Shown here: positions 5,766-11,782 of the stretch, piece by piece
How the letters are laid out: each line of letters starts with the position of its first letter
Position numbering within the stretch: the first letter of the stretch is position 1
Assembly (NCBI GenBank): GCA_021827245.1
Contig: JAKAWN010000200.1
Span: 1-11,782 of the forward strand
Source of the DNA: Acidobacteriota bacterium
GTDB lineage: Bacteria > Acidobacteriota > Terriglobia > UBA7540
DNA: 11,782 nucleotides
Direction of reading: 5' to 3'
Program-made: the position numbers and the translations under genes
Notes under the pieces: model-generated
What the model saw: the letters and a program-made list of their open reading frames with translations, nothing else
Databases searched by the model: none
Told to the model about the DNA's origin: nothing

Positions 5766-8597
5766 ATGCAAATCGAGCATCCCGCTATACCAGCTATCAA
5801 GGCATTTCGCTCGGCAGGAAACCCTGTCGACCGCGTCGACGCCCTCTTTCTTGGTTTCGAGCTCCTACTCCGCATTGACGCCCTTATACTCGCGTCCACT
5901 TATTTAAGCACGCCTGAATGTCGCGACGACAAGGTTCGTACGTTGCTGCTCTCACGCAGGTTTGAGCTTGGGAATTGGTACGACCTTCTTCGAACTCTCA
6001 TATCGGTGGTTCCTGCCGGGTTTCATCCTGACCTGAAGGATTGGTTTTCATTAATGAAGAAGGGGAAAGCACAATCAACGCTCGAACGGCTCATTAGCTG
6101 GCGGAACCTGAGAACCCACAGCGAGAACCGAACAGATCCTCAGTTCATTACAGACGTATTGGCAAAAGGGAGTGTTCTGTTTGAAGAATGCCTTTTAGCC
6201 CACCCAGTTCTGGCTGAATTCCAGGGACGCAGTGACGGTCGCATTCTGACGGAAAGCGGTCAAACCTGTATGAACTGTACCCCATTCCTGCTTGCTGGAG
6301 ATCTAATCGGAGAGCCGAGAAGTCTGCTCATATATCGTGGGGCCTCAGCTAACAACTTAAGTTATGCATCTGTTTCTGGCGGTGAGTTTAGGAGTTGCGA
6401 CCATTATGAGACCCTGGTTGCTTGTTTAAGAAAGAAGATCTCGCTGCTTGAGCGCATTGATTCGACGGCCCCGCCCGATGTTTTTAACGAGCGGGCCCGC
6501 GATGTAACACAGCGTACAATTCGGCGGTTAATTGACCTGAAAATCTTTCGACCTGAGCACATGGTGCAACGGATTGAAGCCGACGCGGCGTTCGAGGCCT
6601 TTTTGGCGGGAGACCGGCCTTTGCTTATGGTTTCGGGCCTCGAAGGAAGTGGCAAGACTAGTTGGCTTTGCCAGATCGCCAGTGGGCGCTTAGCCAATGG
6701 CAGGGCTGCGTTTCTTGAGACTGCGGATCGGTTGCCAATCCCTGTTTTGCCTGATTCGCTCGCAACCGTTCTGAAGTCGGATGGTGAGATTGCACCCGCG
6801 CTCGATCGTATCGGTGTTGTTTCAACGGACGGACGGTCGATGTTCGCAATAGACGACGTGGGCTGTTGTGGTCAAGAGGATCAGATCTTGCTTTCGCTTT
6901 TTCGGTGGGTTGAAGGACTGACTCAATCCTCGTCCATCAGACTAGTTGTCACGGCCCGGTCGGACAGGCTTTTGGATTTCTTCGATCGGCATCCGAGCGC
7001 GCTGCCGTTACACCTCGTTCGTGAATTTCAGATGCCCACTCTCAGTCAGAATGAACTGCTGGAACTAGCTGACAAATTACCAATCCGATTAGGAACTGAC
7101 GAATGTGAAGAAATTAGTCGAAGACATGAGATTGTCCTTCGATTGGAAGAAATTGGCGATGCATCAGCCAGGCTTCCAGGCCTCGTGACGACAATCCTAG
7201 AATCTGCTGATACCCATACGTGGCAGGCTGGATTCTCGGTTGCCGCAATCTATACGGAGATTTTTCGACAAAAGGTGCTAGGAATTACCAAAGTGCAGGG
7301 GTTACCGAAAACCCCAGGGTGCGCTAAAGTTGTCCGGAGAATCGCCGAATTCCTTCTACTCGACGGTGCAAGCAGAATTCCCATCGATGACATACGGTTG
7401 GAGAGCGCAAATTTAATTGAGAAGGAAACAGGAGAACGCTCCCAGAATTACGCCTCACTTGTTGCCAATTCCGTTCTCGTAGAGTCCTTTGAAGACTTCA
7501 TGACTTATGTTTCTTTTGCAGACCCTCGTTTTTTCGAGTACATTGCTGCGTTGGGCATCGGACCCAACTTGCCGAATTCCTTGGGCGAACTTTGTCAGAA
7601 GACCGCATCGTTCCCCCCTGCTCTACCAGTTGCGGCCTTCGTCGTGGCTAGGTCTCACCACGCTCTCAGTCCTCCCATGGTGGCCGGAGACCTTTTGGCT
7701 CTCTCTGTATTTCGGCATCAACTGCTATTAGAGATCGCGTTCGTTGATCCGGTCTCGTTCCTGGCAATTCTAGATGAGGTCGCTTGTCTAGATCTGAATG
7801 AGGCTCATGCTCTTGTCGAATCACTTATCGATCGCGGCGAGGCTCGACTCGCATTGCGCGCATCTCAGATTTTGGTCGAGCGCTCAACAAAAAGTGCCGA
7901 GTTGATGGCCAATGCTCATTTTCTCCGGGCGCGGGCGTTTTACGAAGTTGATGATTACGAAGGCGTGCAAACGGAGCTTTTTCACCTCGGCCCCACCCGC
8001 TCCCGTGCTTCTCTCCTATTAGAGGCAGAAACCCATGTGGCGAGAGGTGATTTTGAGCGTGCGCGCGTTGCGTATGACGCAGCCATCGACTCAGCCGAAC
8101 TCGTGATGGCGCAAAGGGGAGCCGCACTCCGGGGCCTGGGGTATGCGCTTGGCCGGATGGGCCACATAATCGAAGCCAAACAGAGATTGACAGAGGCAAT
8201 CGAGATTCTTACTTCTTTGGGGGATACACCCGCGCTAGCCGAGGCATACGGAGATTTCGGTGAACTACTGGGGAAGGATGGCCAAATACTTGAGGCACGA
8301 GAAAGGCTAGAAATGAGCCGTTCCATTAACGTGCGCTTGGGGCGTATTGGTGGGGTTGCGATAACCGAGGGTCTTCTTGCTGAACTCGATCTCGCTGAGC
8401 GAAAACCTGAATTGGCGAAGACACGACTCCAGAGCGCGCTGATTGTCGCCCGTCGATTAAACTACCGTTGGCGGGTGGCTTGGATTCTCCAAAGGCTAGC
8501 AGAGGCACATCGGCAATCTGGCCGTTTCGAAGAAGCCGTCTCGACCGCTGATGAAGCCAAGAAACTATTCGATGCCTTGGGGTCGAAACGGCAGTAA
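5766..8597 (+). CDS. HEPN - STAND-like P-loop NTPase - TPR protein
   Basis: 943 residues from the ATG at 5766; a TTG at 5757 overlapping the upstream stop would add three residues, and neither start has a strong ribosome binding site, which suggests translational coupling. Residues 20-145 resemble a HEPN domain: helices around FELLLR and LGNWYDLLRTL, then WRNLRTHSENR, where R113-N114 and H118 form the RX4H motif of HEPN RNases. Residues about 150-215 hold a short beta-rich module (SLLIYRG, LSYASVSGGEFR). Residues about 270-560 are a NTPase: Walker A GLEGSGKT at 291-298, Walker B FAIDD with D363-D364, an IRLVVTARS strand near 391-399, and ARLPGLVTTI further on, recalling the GxP element of STAND proteins. 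Residues about 690-940 are repeated helix pairs typical of TPRs. STAND proteins commonly use C-terminal repeats as sensors and N-terminal domains as effectors, so a ligand- or phage-triggered RNase is a reasonable but unproven model. Confidence 0.85.
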   Translation: MQIEHPAIPAIKAFRSAGNPVDRVDALFLGFELLLRIDALILASTYLSTPECRDDKVRTLLLSRRFELGNWYDLLRTLISVVPAGFHPDLKDWFSLMKKGKAQSTLERLISWRNLRTHSENRTDPQFITDVLAKGSVLFEECLLAHPVLAEFQGRSDGRILTESGQTCMNCTPFLLAGDLIGEPRSLLIYRGASANNLSYASVSGGEFRSCDHYETLVACLRKKISLLERIDSTAPPDVFNERARDVTQRTIRRLIDLKIFRPEHMVQRIEADAAFEAFLAGDRPLLMVSGLEGSGKTSWLCQIASGRLANGRAAFLETADRLPIPVLPDSLATVLKSDGEIAPALDRIGVVSTDGRSMFAIDDVGCCGQEDQILLSLFRWVEGLTQSSSIRLVVTARSDRLLDFFDRHPSALPLHLVREFQMPTLSQNELLELADKLPIRLGTDECEEISRRHEIVLRLEEIGDASARLPGLVTTILESADTHTWQAGFSVAAIYTEIFRQKVLGITKVQGLPKTPGCAKVVRRIAEFLLLDGASRIPIDDIRLESANLIEKETGERSQNYASLVANSVLVESFEDFMTYVSFADPRFFEYIAALGIGPNLPNSLGELCQKTASFPPALPVAAFVVARSHHALSPPMVAGDLLALSVFRHQLLLEIAFVDPVSFLAILDEVACLDLNEAHALVESLIDRGEARLALRASQILVERSTKSAELMANAHFLRARAFYEVDDYEGVQTELFHLGPTRSRASLLLEAETHVARGDFERARVAYDAAIDSAELVMAQRGAALRGLGYALGRMGHIIEAKQRLTEAIEILTSLGDTPALAEAYGDFGELLGKDGQILEARERLEMSRSINVRLGRIGGVAITEGLLAELDLAERKPELAKTRLQSALIVARRLNYRWRVAWILQRLAEAHRQSGRFEEAVSTADEAKKLFDALGSKRQ

Positions 8598-8940
8598 CTC
8601 CCCAACGAGTCGCCTGGTTCAATCTGATGTCGCGGCGAAGCTTTGAGGAAGTGAGCCTCCCCGTTTGGATCCTTTCCGGCACGATTGTTGTGACCAGCCC
8701 GAAGCGCAGCGCGTGAAGCGCTTGAGGGGCTTGTCCGGATATTAGGGTCAATGGTGGAAGAGGCTCGTTACCCACCAACTTCGGTGTGCAATCGACGACA
8801 CCTATTTCTTCTGGGCTTCAATAAGCCGGTCTTAATATGACCGAAGAGGATAGATTGGGGAGACATGGAAGACCTAAAATCAATTTTCGGCGTGCTGAAC
8901 GATGTTAACCGCGAGGTTGGTGGGATTATTAGGCCTCGGC
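8598..8940. other. Non-coding stretch between the HEPN-STAND gene and the IS21 element
   Basis: No gene with a start signal and recognisable product is seen on either strand. The sequence holds an AAGCGCTT palindrome (8716-8723) and short open frames only. The upstream gene's end has TTGGGG/CCCCAA arms spanning the stop codon (about 8578-8606), but no T-tract follows, so I do not call a terminator. The exact left tip of the insertion sequence may lie within the last few tens of bases. Confidence 0.5.
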
Positions 8941-8984
8941 GGTCACCCAAAACCGGCCATTGATGGTCACCTGAAAACCGGCCA
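8941..8984 (+). repeat. Tandem IS21 terminal repeats (two copies)
   Basis: GGTCACCCAAAACCGGCCA at 8941-8959 and GGTCACCTGAAAACCGGCCA at 8965-8984, 24 bases apart start to start. Such tandem repeats near the ends of IS21 elements are the usual transposase-binding sites. Further copies of the 11-base core AAAACCGGCCA occur inside istA at 9260-9270 and 9377-9387, and a one-mismatch copy at 9221-9231. Confidence 0.75.
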
Positions 8985-9041
8985 ACGGAGATAAGCTCCG
9001 GGACATTGACTCCGGCGCGAGGATTTGTACCCTCGGTCGGC

Positions 9042-9275
9042 ATGGCCAATGTCTTGAGTGAAGATAAAAAACAGCAAGTCATAGCTTTGGGACGCCTCGG
9101 CTGGTCGCTGCGACGGATCGAACGCTCCACCGGCGTGCGCCGCGAGACCGCCAGCACCTATCTGAAAGCGGCCGGCATTGAGGTGCGACCGCCGGGCGGA
9201 TGGGGGCGGCGGAAGGCTTCAAAACCGTCCAATCCCGTGGCCTCCGACGTGGCCGTTTCAAAACCGGCCATATAG
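9042..9275 (+). pseudogene. istA: IstA N-terminal helix-turn-helix part, cut off by an in-frame amber codon
   Basis: The ATG at 9042 opens MANVLSEDKKQQV and leads into a helix-turn-helix at residues about 10-45 (VIALGRLGWSLRRIERSTGV and following helix), the DNA-binding domain found at the start of IS21 transposases. The frame stops at TAG, 9273-9275 (codon 78), and the rest of istA continues in the very same frame. A single change from CAG or GAG to TAG would explain this. A TTG at 9006 is an upstream in-frame alternative start with less typical sequence. Separated from the catalytic domain, this fragment might still bind the terminal repeats and so inhibit transposition; that is inference. 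Confidence 0.7.
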
Positions 9276-10787
9276 GTGATCACCGACTTTGGCGCGGTAA
9301 ATTCAGCCTCTGCGGCGTCCCCTGACCTTCATCCACCATCATCCACCCCTGATCCGACATCGAAAACGAACCCGGCAAAACCGGCCATTCCGGTGACCGC
9401 CGACTCCGAGCGTCCGACTCGCGGTCCCACCGCCAGCGCCTCGGAACCTTACCGCGAGCTGATCGAGTTGGCGCTTGCCCGCGGCCGCAACGCTGTGGCC
9501 ATCTGGCAGGATCTGGTCTCCGAGAACGGCTTCACCAGTGGCTATCAAAGCGTCAGACGCTTCGTGCGCCGGCTACGCGGCGCGCAGACGCCCGAAGCTC
9601 ATCCGGTGATCGTGACCGAGCCCGGCCAGGAAGCTCAGGTGGATTACGGCTCCGGTCCCATGGTGCGCGATCCGCAGTCGGGCAAGTATCGGCGCACTCG
9701 CCTGTTCGTGATGACCTTGGGGTACAGCCGCAAGGCAGTCCGCCTACTGGTGTTCCGCTCCAACTCGCGCACCTGGGCGGAACTGCACGAGAAAGCCTTT
9801 CGCCGACTGGGTGGCGCCGCGCGTGTGGTGGTGCTCGATAATCTACGCGAGGGCGTGCTGGTCCCCGACGTTTACGATCCCACGCTCAACCCCCTTTACC
9901 GTGACGTGCTGGCTCACTACGGCGTCGTGGCCATGCCGTGCCGAATCCAGGATCCGAATCGAAAAGGAAAAGTCGAGTCCGGGGTCGGCCACGCGCAGCG
10001 AACGCCGCTCAAGGGCCTGCGCTTCGAGAGTCTGGAAGAAGCTCAGGCTTATCTAGATCGCTGGGAAGCGCACTGGGCGGACACACGTATCCACGGCACC
10101 ACTAAGCGGCAGGTCGCCGCCATGTTCGCCGAAGAAAAACCGGCGCTTGTGCCCTTACCGCTCGAACCCTTCCGCTACTACCAGTACGGCCAGCGCACCG
10201 TGCATCTGGACGGCTGCGTTGAGGTCGAAGCGGCTTACTACGGCGCGCCGCCCGGTTGGATCGGACGCCTGGTCAACGTGCAGTGGAACGACTTCTATGT
10301 GCGCCTGCTCGATCCCCGCACCGGCCAACTCCTGCGCGAGCACGTCCGCCAGAAACGCGGCGGCTACCGCATCCAGCAGGAAGATTATCCGAAGCGCACG
10401 CCGCTCTCGACCCGGCAGTTGCTGGCGCGAGCCGAGCGCGCCGGCACGCACATCGGCGCCTTCTGTCAGGCGATTCATCAGGAGCAAGGCGAATTGGGCG
10501 TGCGCCGCATGCTGGGCGTACTCGCCCTGGCCAAAAAATACGGTCTCGCCGCCGTCCAAGAAGCCTGCGCGACGGCGCTCGAACTCGATGTTCACGAATA
10601 CCGCTTCGTGCGCCGCTATCTGGAGCGGCGTCCCCAAGCGCTCCTCAGCTTGCAGCAGATTGATCCGCTGATCCGCGAACTCACCCACTACTGCGATCTC
10701 ATCCAGCAGCGCCTCGAAGAACAAGACAAGCAGGGTTCGCTTTTCGAAACGGACGAATCGCAGGCTTCCGAGGAGGTGCGCTCGTGA
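9276..10787 (+). CDS. istA: IS21-family transposase IstA, catalytic part
   Basis: DDE-type transposase that cuts and joins IS ends, working with IstB. This open part has 503 codons from a GTG directly after the amber codon; the intended product probably starts at 9042 and would be about 581 residues, long for the family. The first 45 residues or so here are a Ser/Pro/Thr/Lys-rich linker. PYRELIELALARGRNAVAIW and QSVRRFVRRLR follow, a conserved second DNA-binding region. The catalytic triad is intact: Asp at 9642 (QVDYG), Asp at 9837 (VVLDNLREG) and Glu at 9975 (KGKVESGVGHAQ). A C-terminal beta-barrel-like region with YYGAPPGWIGR and the terminal helices are complete. Whether this part is translated alone from the GTG is unclear, since no good ribosome binding site precedes it and the first helix-turn-helix would be missing. 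Confidence 0.85.
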   Translation: MITDFGAVNSASAASPDLHPPSSTPDPTSKTNPAKPAIPVTADSERPTRGPTASASEPYRELIELALARGRNAVAIWQDLVSENGFTSGYQSVRRFVRRLRGAQTPEAHPVIVTEPGQEAQVDYGSGPMVRDPQSGKYRRTRLFVMTLGYSRKAVRLLVFRSNSRTWAELHEKAFRRLGGAARVVVLDNLREGVLVPDVYDPTLNPLYRDVLAHYGVVAMPCRIQDPNRKGKVESGVGHAQRTPLKGLRFESLEEAQAYLDRWEAHWADTRIHGTTKRQVAAMFAEEKPALVPLPLEPFRYYQYGQRTVHLDGCVEVEAAYYGAPPGWIGRLVNVQWNDFYVRLLDPRTGQLLREHVRQKRGGYRIQQEDYPKRTPLSTRQLLARAERAGTHIGAFCQAIHQEQGELGVRRMLGVLALAKKYGLAAVQEACATALELDVHEYRFVRRYLERRPQALLSLQQIDPLIRELTHYCDLIQQRLEEQDKQGSLFETDESQASEEVRS

Positions 10788-10798
10788 GGAGAAACATC

Positions 10799-10817
10799 TC
10801 TGGGGCTTTGCCCCAGA
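10799..10817 (+). repeat. Perfect 8-bp hairpin in the istA-istB spacer
   Basis: TCTGGGGC (10799-10806) and GCCCCAGA (10810-10817) pair fully around a TTT loop, 12 bases after the istA stop. No T-tract follows, so a classic intrinsic terminator is unlikely; reduced istB expression or RNA protection are possible roles. Confidence 0.6.
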
Positions 10818-10843
10818 CCCCAGGATTTATCGCTTTCTGGCCA

Positions 10844-10892
10844 GGATGGATCTGGACGGCGGGAGCGAGCTGCGCCCGCTCCCCATCCATCC
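10844..10892 (+). repeat. Two-tier hairpin in the istA-istB spacer
   Basis: Outer arms GGATGGAT (10844-10851) and ATCCATCC (10885-10892) pair perfectly. Inner arms GGGAGCG (10861-10867) and CGCTCCC (10877-10883) also pair perfectly around a nine-base loop. The nested match is well beyond what a random G+C-rich spacer would be expected to show. Confidence 0.55.
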
Positions 10893-10989
10893 CGGCCCCG
10901 GGGTCGGCGCTCGGGTCGCATCCCTGCGTCGCCCTATCCTCCGCCCCGGCCACCGTGGAGTTTAACTCAACTGAAAGAAGGGAGACGCA

Positions 10990-11673
10990 ATGAATCTGGT
11001 TGAACTCGATCGTGCTTTACGGCAACTGCGACTCGGCGGCATGGCCTCGGTGCTCGAAACCCGCCTGCGTCAGGCCCAGGCTGAACAGATGGCCCCGTTG
11101 GATCTGATCTCCTGCCTGGTTACCGACGAACTCACGCGCCGCGCCGACCGGCTCCTGGAGCGCCGGCGTAAGCAGGCCCAGTTCCGCGACCCGCTGAAGA
11201 CCCTCGACAACTTCGATTTCACCTTCAACAAGAAGATGAATCGCAGCTTGGTCTTCGAGCTGGCCACCGGCGCCTTCATCGCCCGGCATGAGGACGCGCT
11301 ATTCTTGGGCCCGCCGGGTACCGGCAAAAGTCACTTGGCCCAGGCCATCGGCCAGGCCGTCATTCAACAAGGCTATCGCGTCCTCTACCGCGAGACCCAT
11401 GCGCTGCTGGATGATCTCGCCGAAGCCACGCTGGACGGCGAGCGCAAAGAATGCCTGGAGCGGCTGGTGACCGTGCCGCTGCTCATCATTGATGATTTCG
11501 GGATGCGCAAGCTGCCCTTGACCGCCGCCGAAGAGCTGCTCGAAATCATCATGCGCCGCTACGAGCGGACCAGCACGCTCGTGACTTCGAACCGCCCCGT
11601 CGAGGATTGGGGCAAGCTGCTGGGCGACGCTGCCGCCACTAGCCTGGATTTCCACGGAAAACCTTTCGCCTAA
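10990..11673 (+). pseudogene. istB: IS21 helper ATPase IstB, C-terminus lost
   Basis: AAA+ ATPase that helps IstA select and bind target DNA. The ATG at 10990 follows a GGGAG ribosome binding site. The N-terminal helical domain is present (LRLGGMASVLETRLRQAQ). Walker A GPPGTGKS is at residues 107-114 and Walker B LLIIDDFGM has Asp168-Asp169; the sensor segment TLVTSNRPVEDWGKLLGD is intact. After GDAAAT (about residue 217) the expected continuation, of the type AMLDRLLHHAHV, is replaced by SLDFHGKPFA and a stop, giving 227 residues where the family usually has about 245-260. The break near 11640 therefore removes the C-terminal helix and coincides with loss of the right end of the element, which points to a deletion or rearrangement junction and not a simple frameshift. 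Confidence 0.85.
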
Positions 11674-11702
11674 GAATTTAGTCGCCCAGCACCAGGGGAT
11701 CG

Positions 11703-11780
11703 TCAGTTTCTGAAGCAATATCCTTTGTCGTAAAGCATCTGCCTGACGATATTCGCTAATTCACTTAGCAATATGGTGCG
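11703..11780 (-). CDS. Possible 3' end of a minus-strand gene entering from the right
   Basis: On the minus strand the frame is open from the window edge to a TGA at 11703-11705, giving 25 residues that end in ELANIVRQMLYDKGYCFRN. The composition is protein-like, but the stretch is too short for identification and overlaps an inverted repeat. It could be the end of the gene next to the IS junction or chance. Confidence 0.2.
   Translation of the reverse strand, partial: RTILLSELANIVRQMLYDKGYCFRN
11749..11774 (+). repeat. Inverted repeat near the right window edge
   Basis: ATATT-C-GCTAA and TTAGC-AATAT pair over ten bases with a single bulged base and a TTCAC loop. The 8-mer AGCAATAT also occurs at 11714-11721 and 11767-11774. 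It lies about 105 bases beyond the broken IS end; its role is unknown. Confidence 0.35.
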
Positions 11781-11782
11781 CT

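Larger units (their letters stand above)
10788..10989 (+). other. Structured spacer between istA and istB
   Basis: About 200 bases separate genes that in most IS21 elements abut or overlap. It contains two strong hairpins, listed separately, and a G+C-rich remainder. A 69-codon open frame bridges it: its GTG (10784) overlaps the istA stop and its TGA (10991-10993) overlaps the istB ATG. The predicted peptide is low-complexity (Ala/Pro/Ser-rich) and unlike any family I know, so I do not call it a gene. istB has a good GGGAG ribosome binding site just upstream of its ATG. Confidence 0.55.
8941..11643 (+). mobile_element. IS21-family insertion sequence, right end missing
   Basis: The istA (DDE transposase) and istB (AAA+ helper ATPase) gene pair in this order defines the IS21 family. 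The left end carries two tandem GGTCACC-AAAACCGGCCA repeats, as expected for the multiple terminal transposase-binding repeats of this family. The element is much richer in G+C than the genes to its left. Its outer left tip cannot be fixed exactly and may lie slightly before 8941. On the right, istB loses similarity to its family near 11640, and no inverted copy of the terminal repeat (TGGCCGGTTTT) occurs before the window ends, so the right terminus has been lost. With the amber codon in istA, this copy is probably unable to move by itself. Confidence 0.85.

Noticed and set aside
8326..8778. 150-codon minus-strand open frame across the end of the HEPN-STAND gene
   Set aside because: It lies largely opposite the TPR coding region and shows no domain; treated as a shadow frame.
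8949..9387. Possible CRISPR-like array from the repeated AAAACCGGCCA core
   Set aside because: Spacing is irregular, the repeat is only 11 bases and the copies sit at an IS21 end and in istA, which explains them as transposase sites.
10147..10671. 174-codon plus-strand open frame in another frame of istA
   Set aside because: The peptide is Ser/Ala/Arg/Cys-rich low-complexity sequence, typical of an out-of-frame reading of a G+C-rich gene.
10155..10724. 189-codon minus-strand open frame opposite istA
   Set aside because: Long antisense frames are expected in G+C-rich genes; the istA frame is supported by its conserved catalytic residues and domain order.

Overview
The window looks like an accessory (genomic-island type) segment of an environmental bacterium. 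No gene in it fixes the taxon. The left three quarters (about 1-8900) has moderate G+C and mixed codon use; the right part (about 8941-11640) is visibly richer in G+C and is an IS21-family insertion sequence. Both are typical of a mobile or horizontally acquired region. No core genes, tRNA, rRNA or CRISPR array were seen.

Layout, left to right, all major genes on the plus strand. (1) 3-203: the C-terminal end of a small zinc-ribbon-like protein cut by the window edge. (2) 417-1913: a 498-residue protein with a large soluble N-terminal region, a long charged helix and two C-terminal membrane helices, CorA-like in layout only. (3) 2097-3902: a four-helix membrane anchor, an alpha/beta domain, a HEPN-like domain with an RNSTRGH motif and a small beta-rich tail; it has its own likely sigma70 promoter overlapped by an inverted repeat. 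(4) 3903-4395: a gap with no convincing gene. (5) 4396-5760: a fusion of a GNAT acetyltransferase and a Pol-beta-type (MNT-like) nucleotidyltransferase. (6) 5766-8597: a 943-residue HEPN - beta module - STAND-like P-loop NTPase - TPR protein, virtually abutting gene 5. (7) 8598-8940: no recognisable gene. (8) 8941 to about 11643: an IS21-family element with istA and istB, damaged by an in-frame amber codon in istA and by loss of the istB 3' end and the right terminus.

The main point of interest is the combination in 417-8597. Two different proteins carry what looks like the same HEPN plus beta-rich module, one tied to a membrane anchor and one to a STAND NTPase with TPRs. A nucleotidyltransferase lies directly upstream of the STAND-HEPN gene, recalling HEPN/MNT toxin-antitoxin pairs in which an MNT enzyme AMPylates a HEPN RNase. 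An inferred model is a conflict or abortive-infection system: TPR/STAND sensing, HEPN RNA cleavage as effector, nucleotidyl (and perhaps acetyl) transfer as control, and one or two membrane components. This is inference from motifs and gene order; I know of no described system with exactly this set, and I could not search databases.
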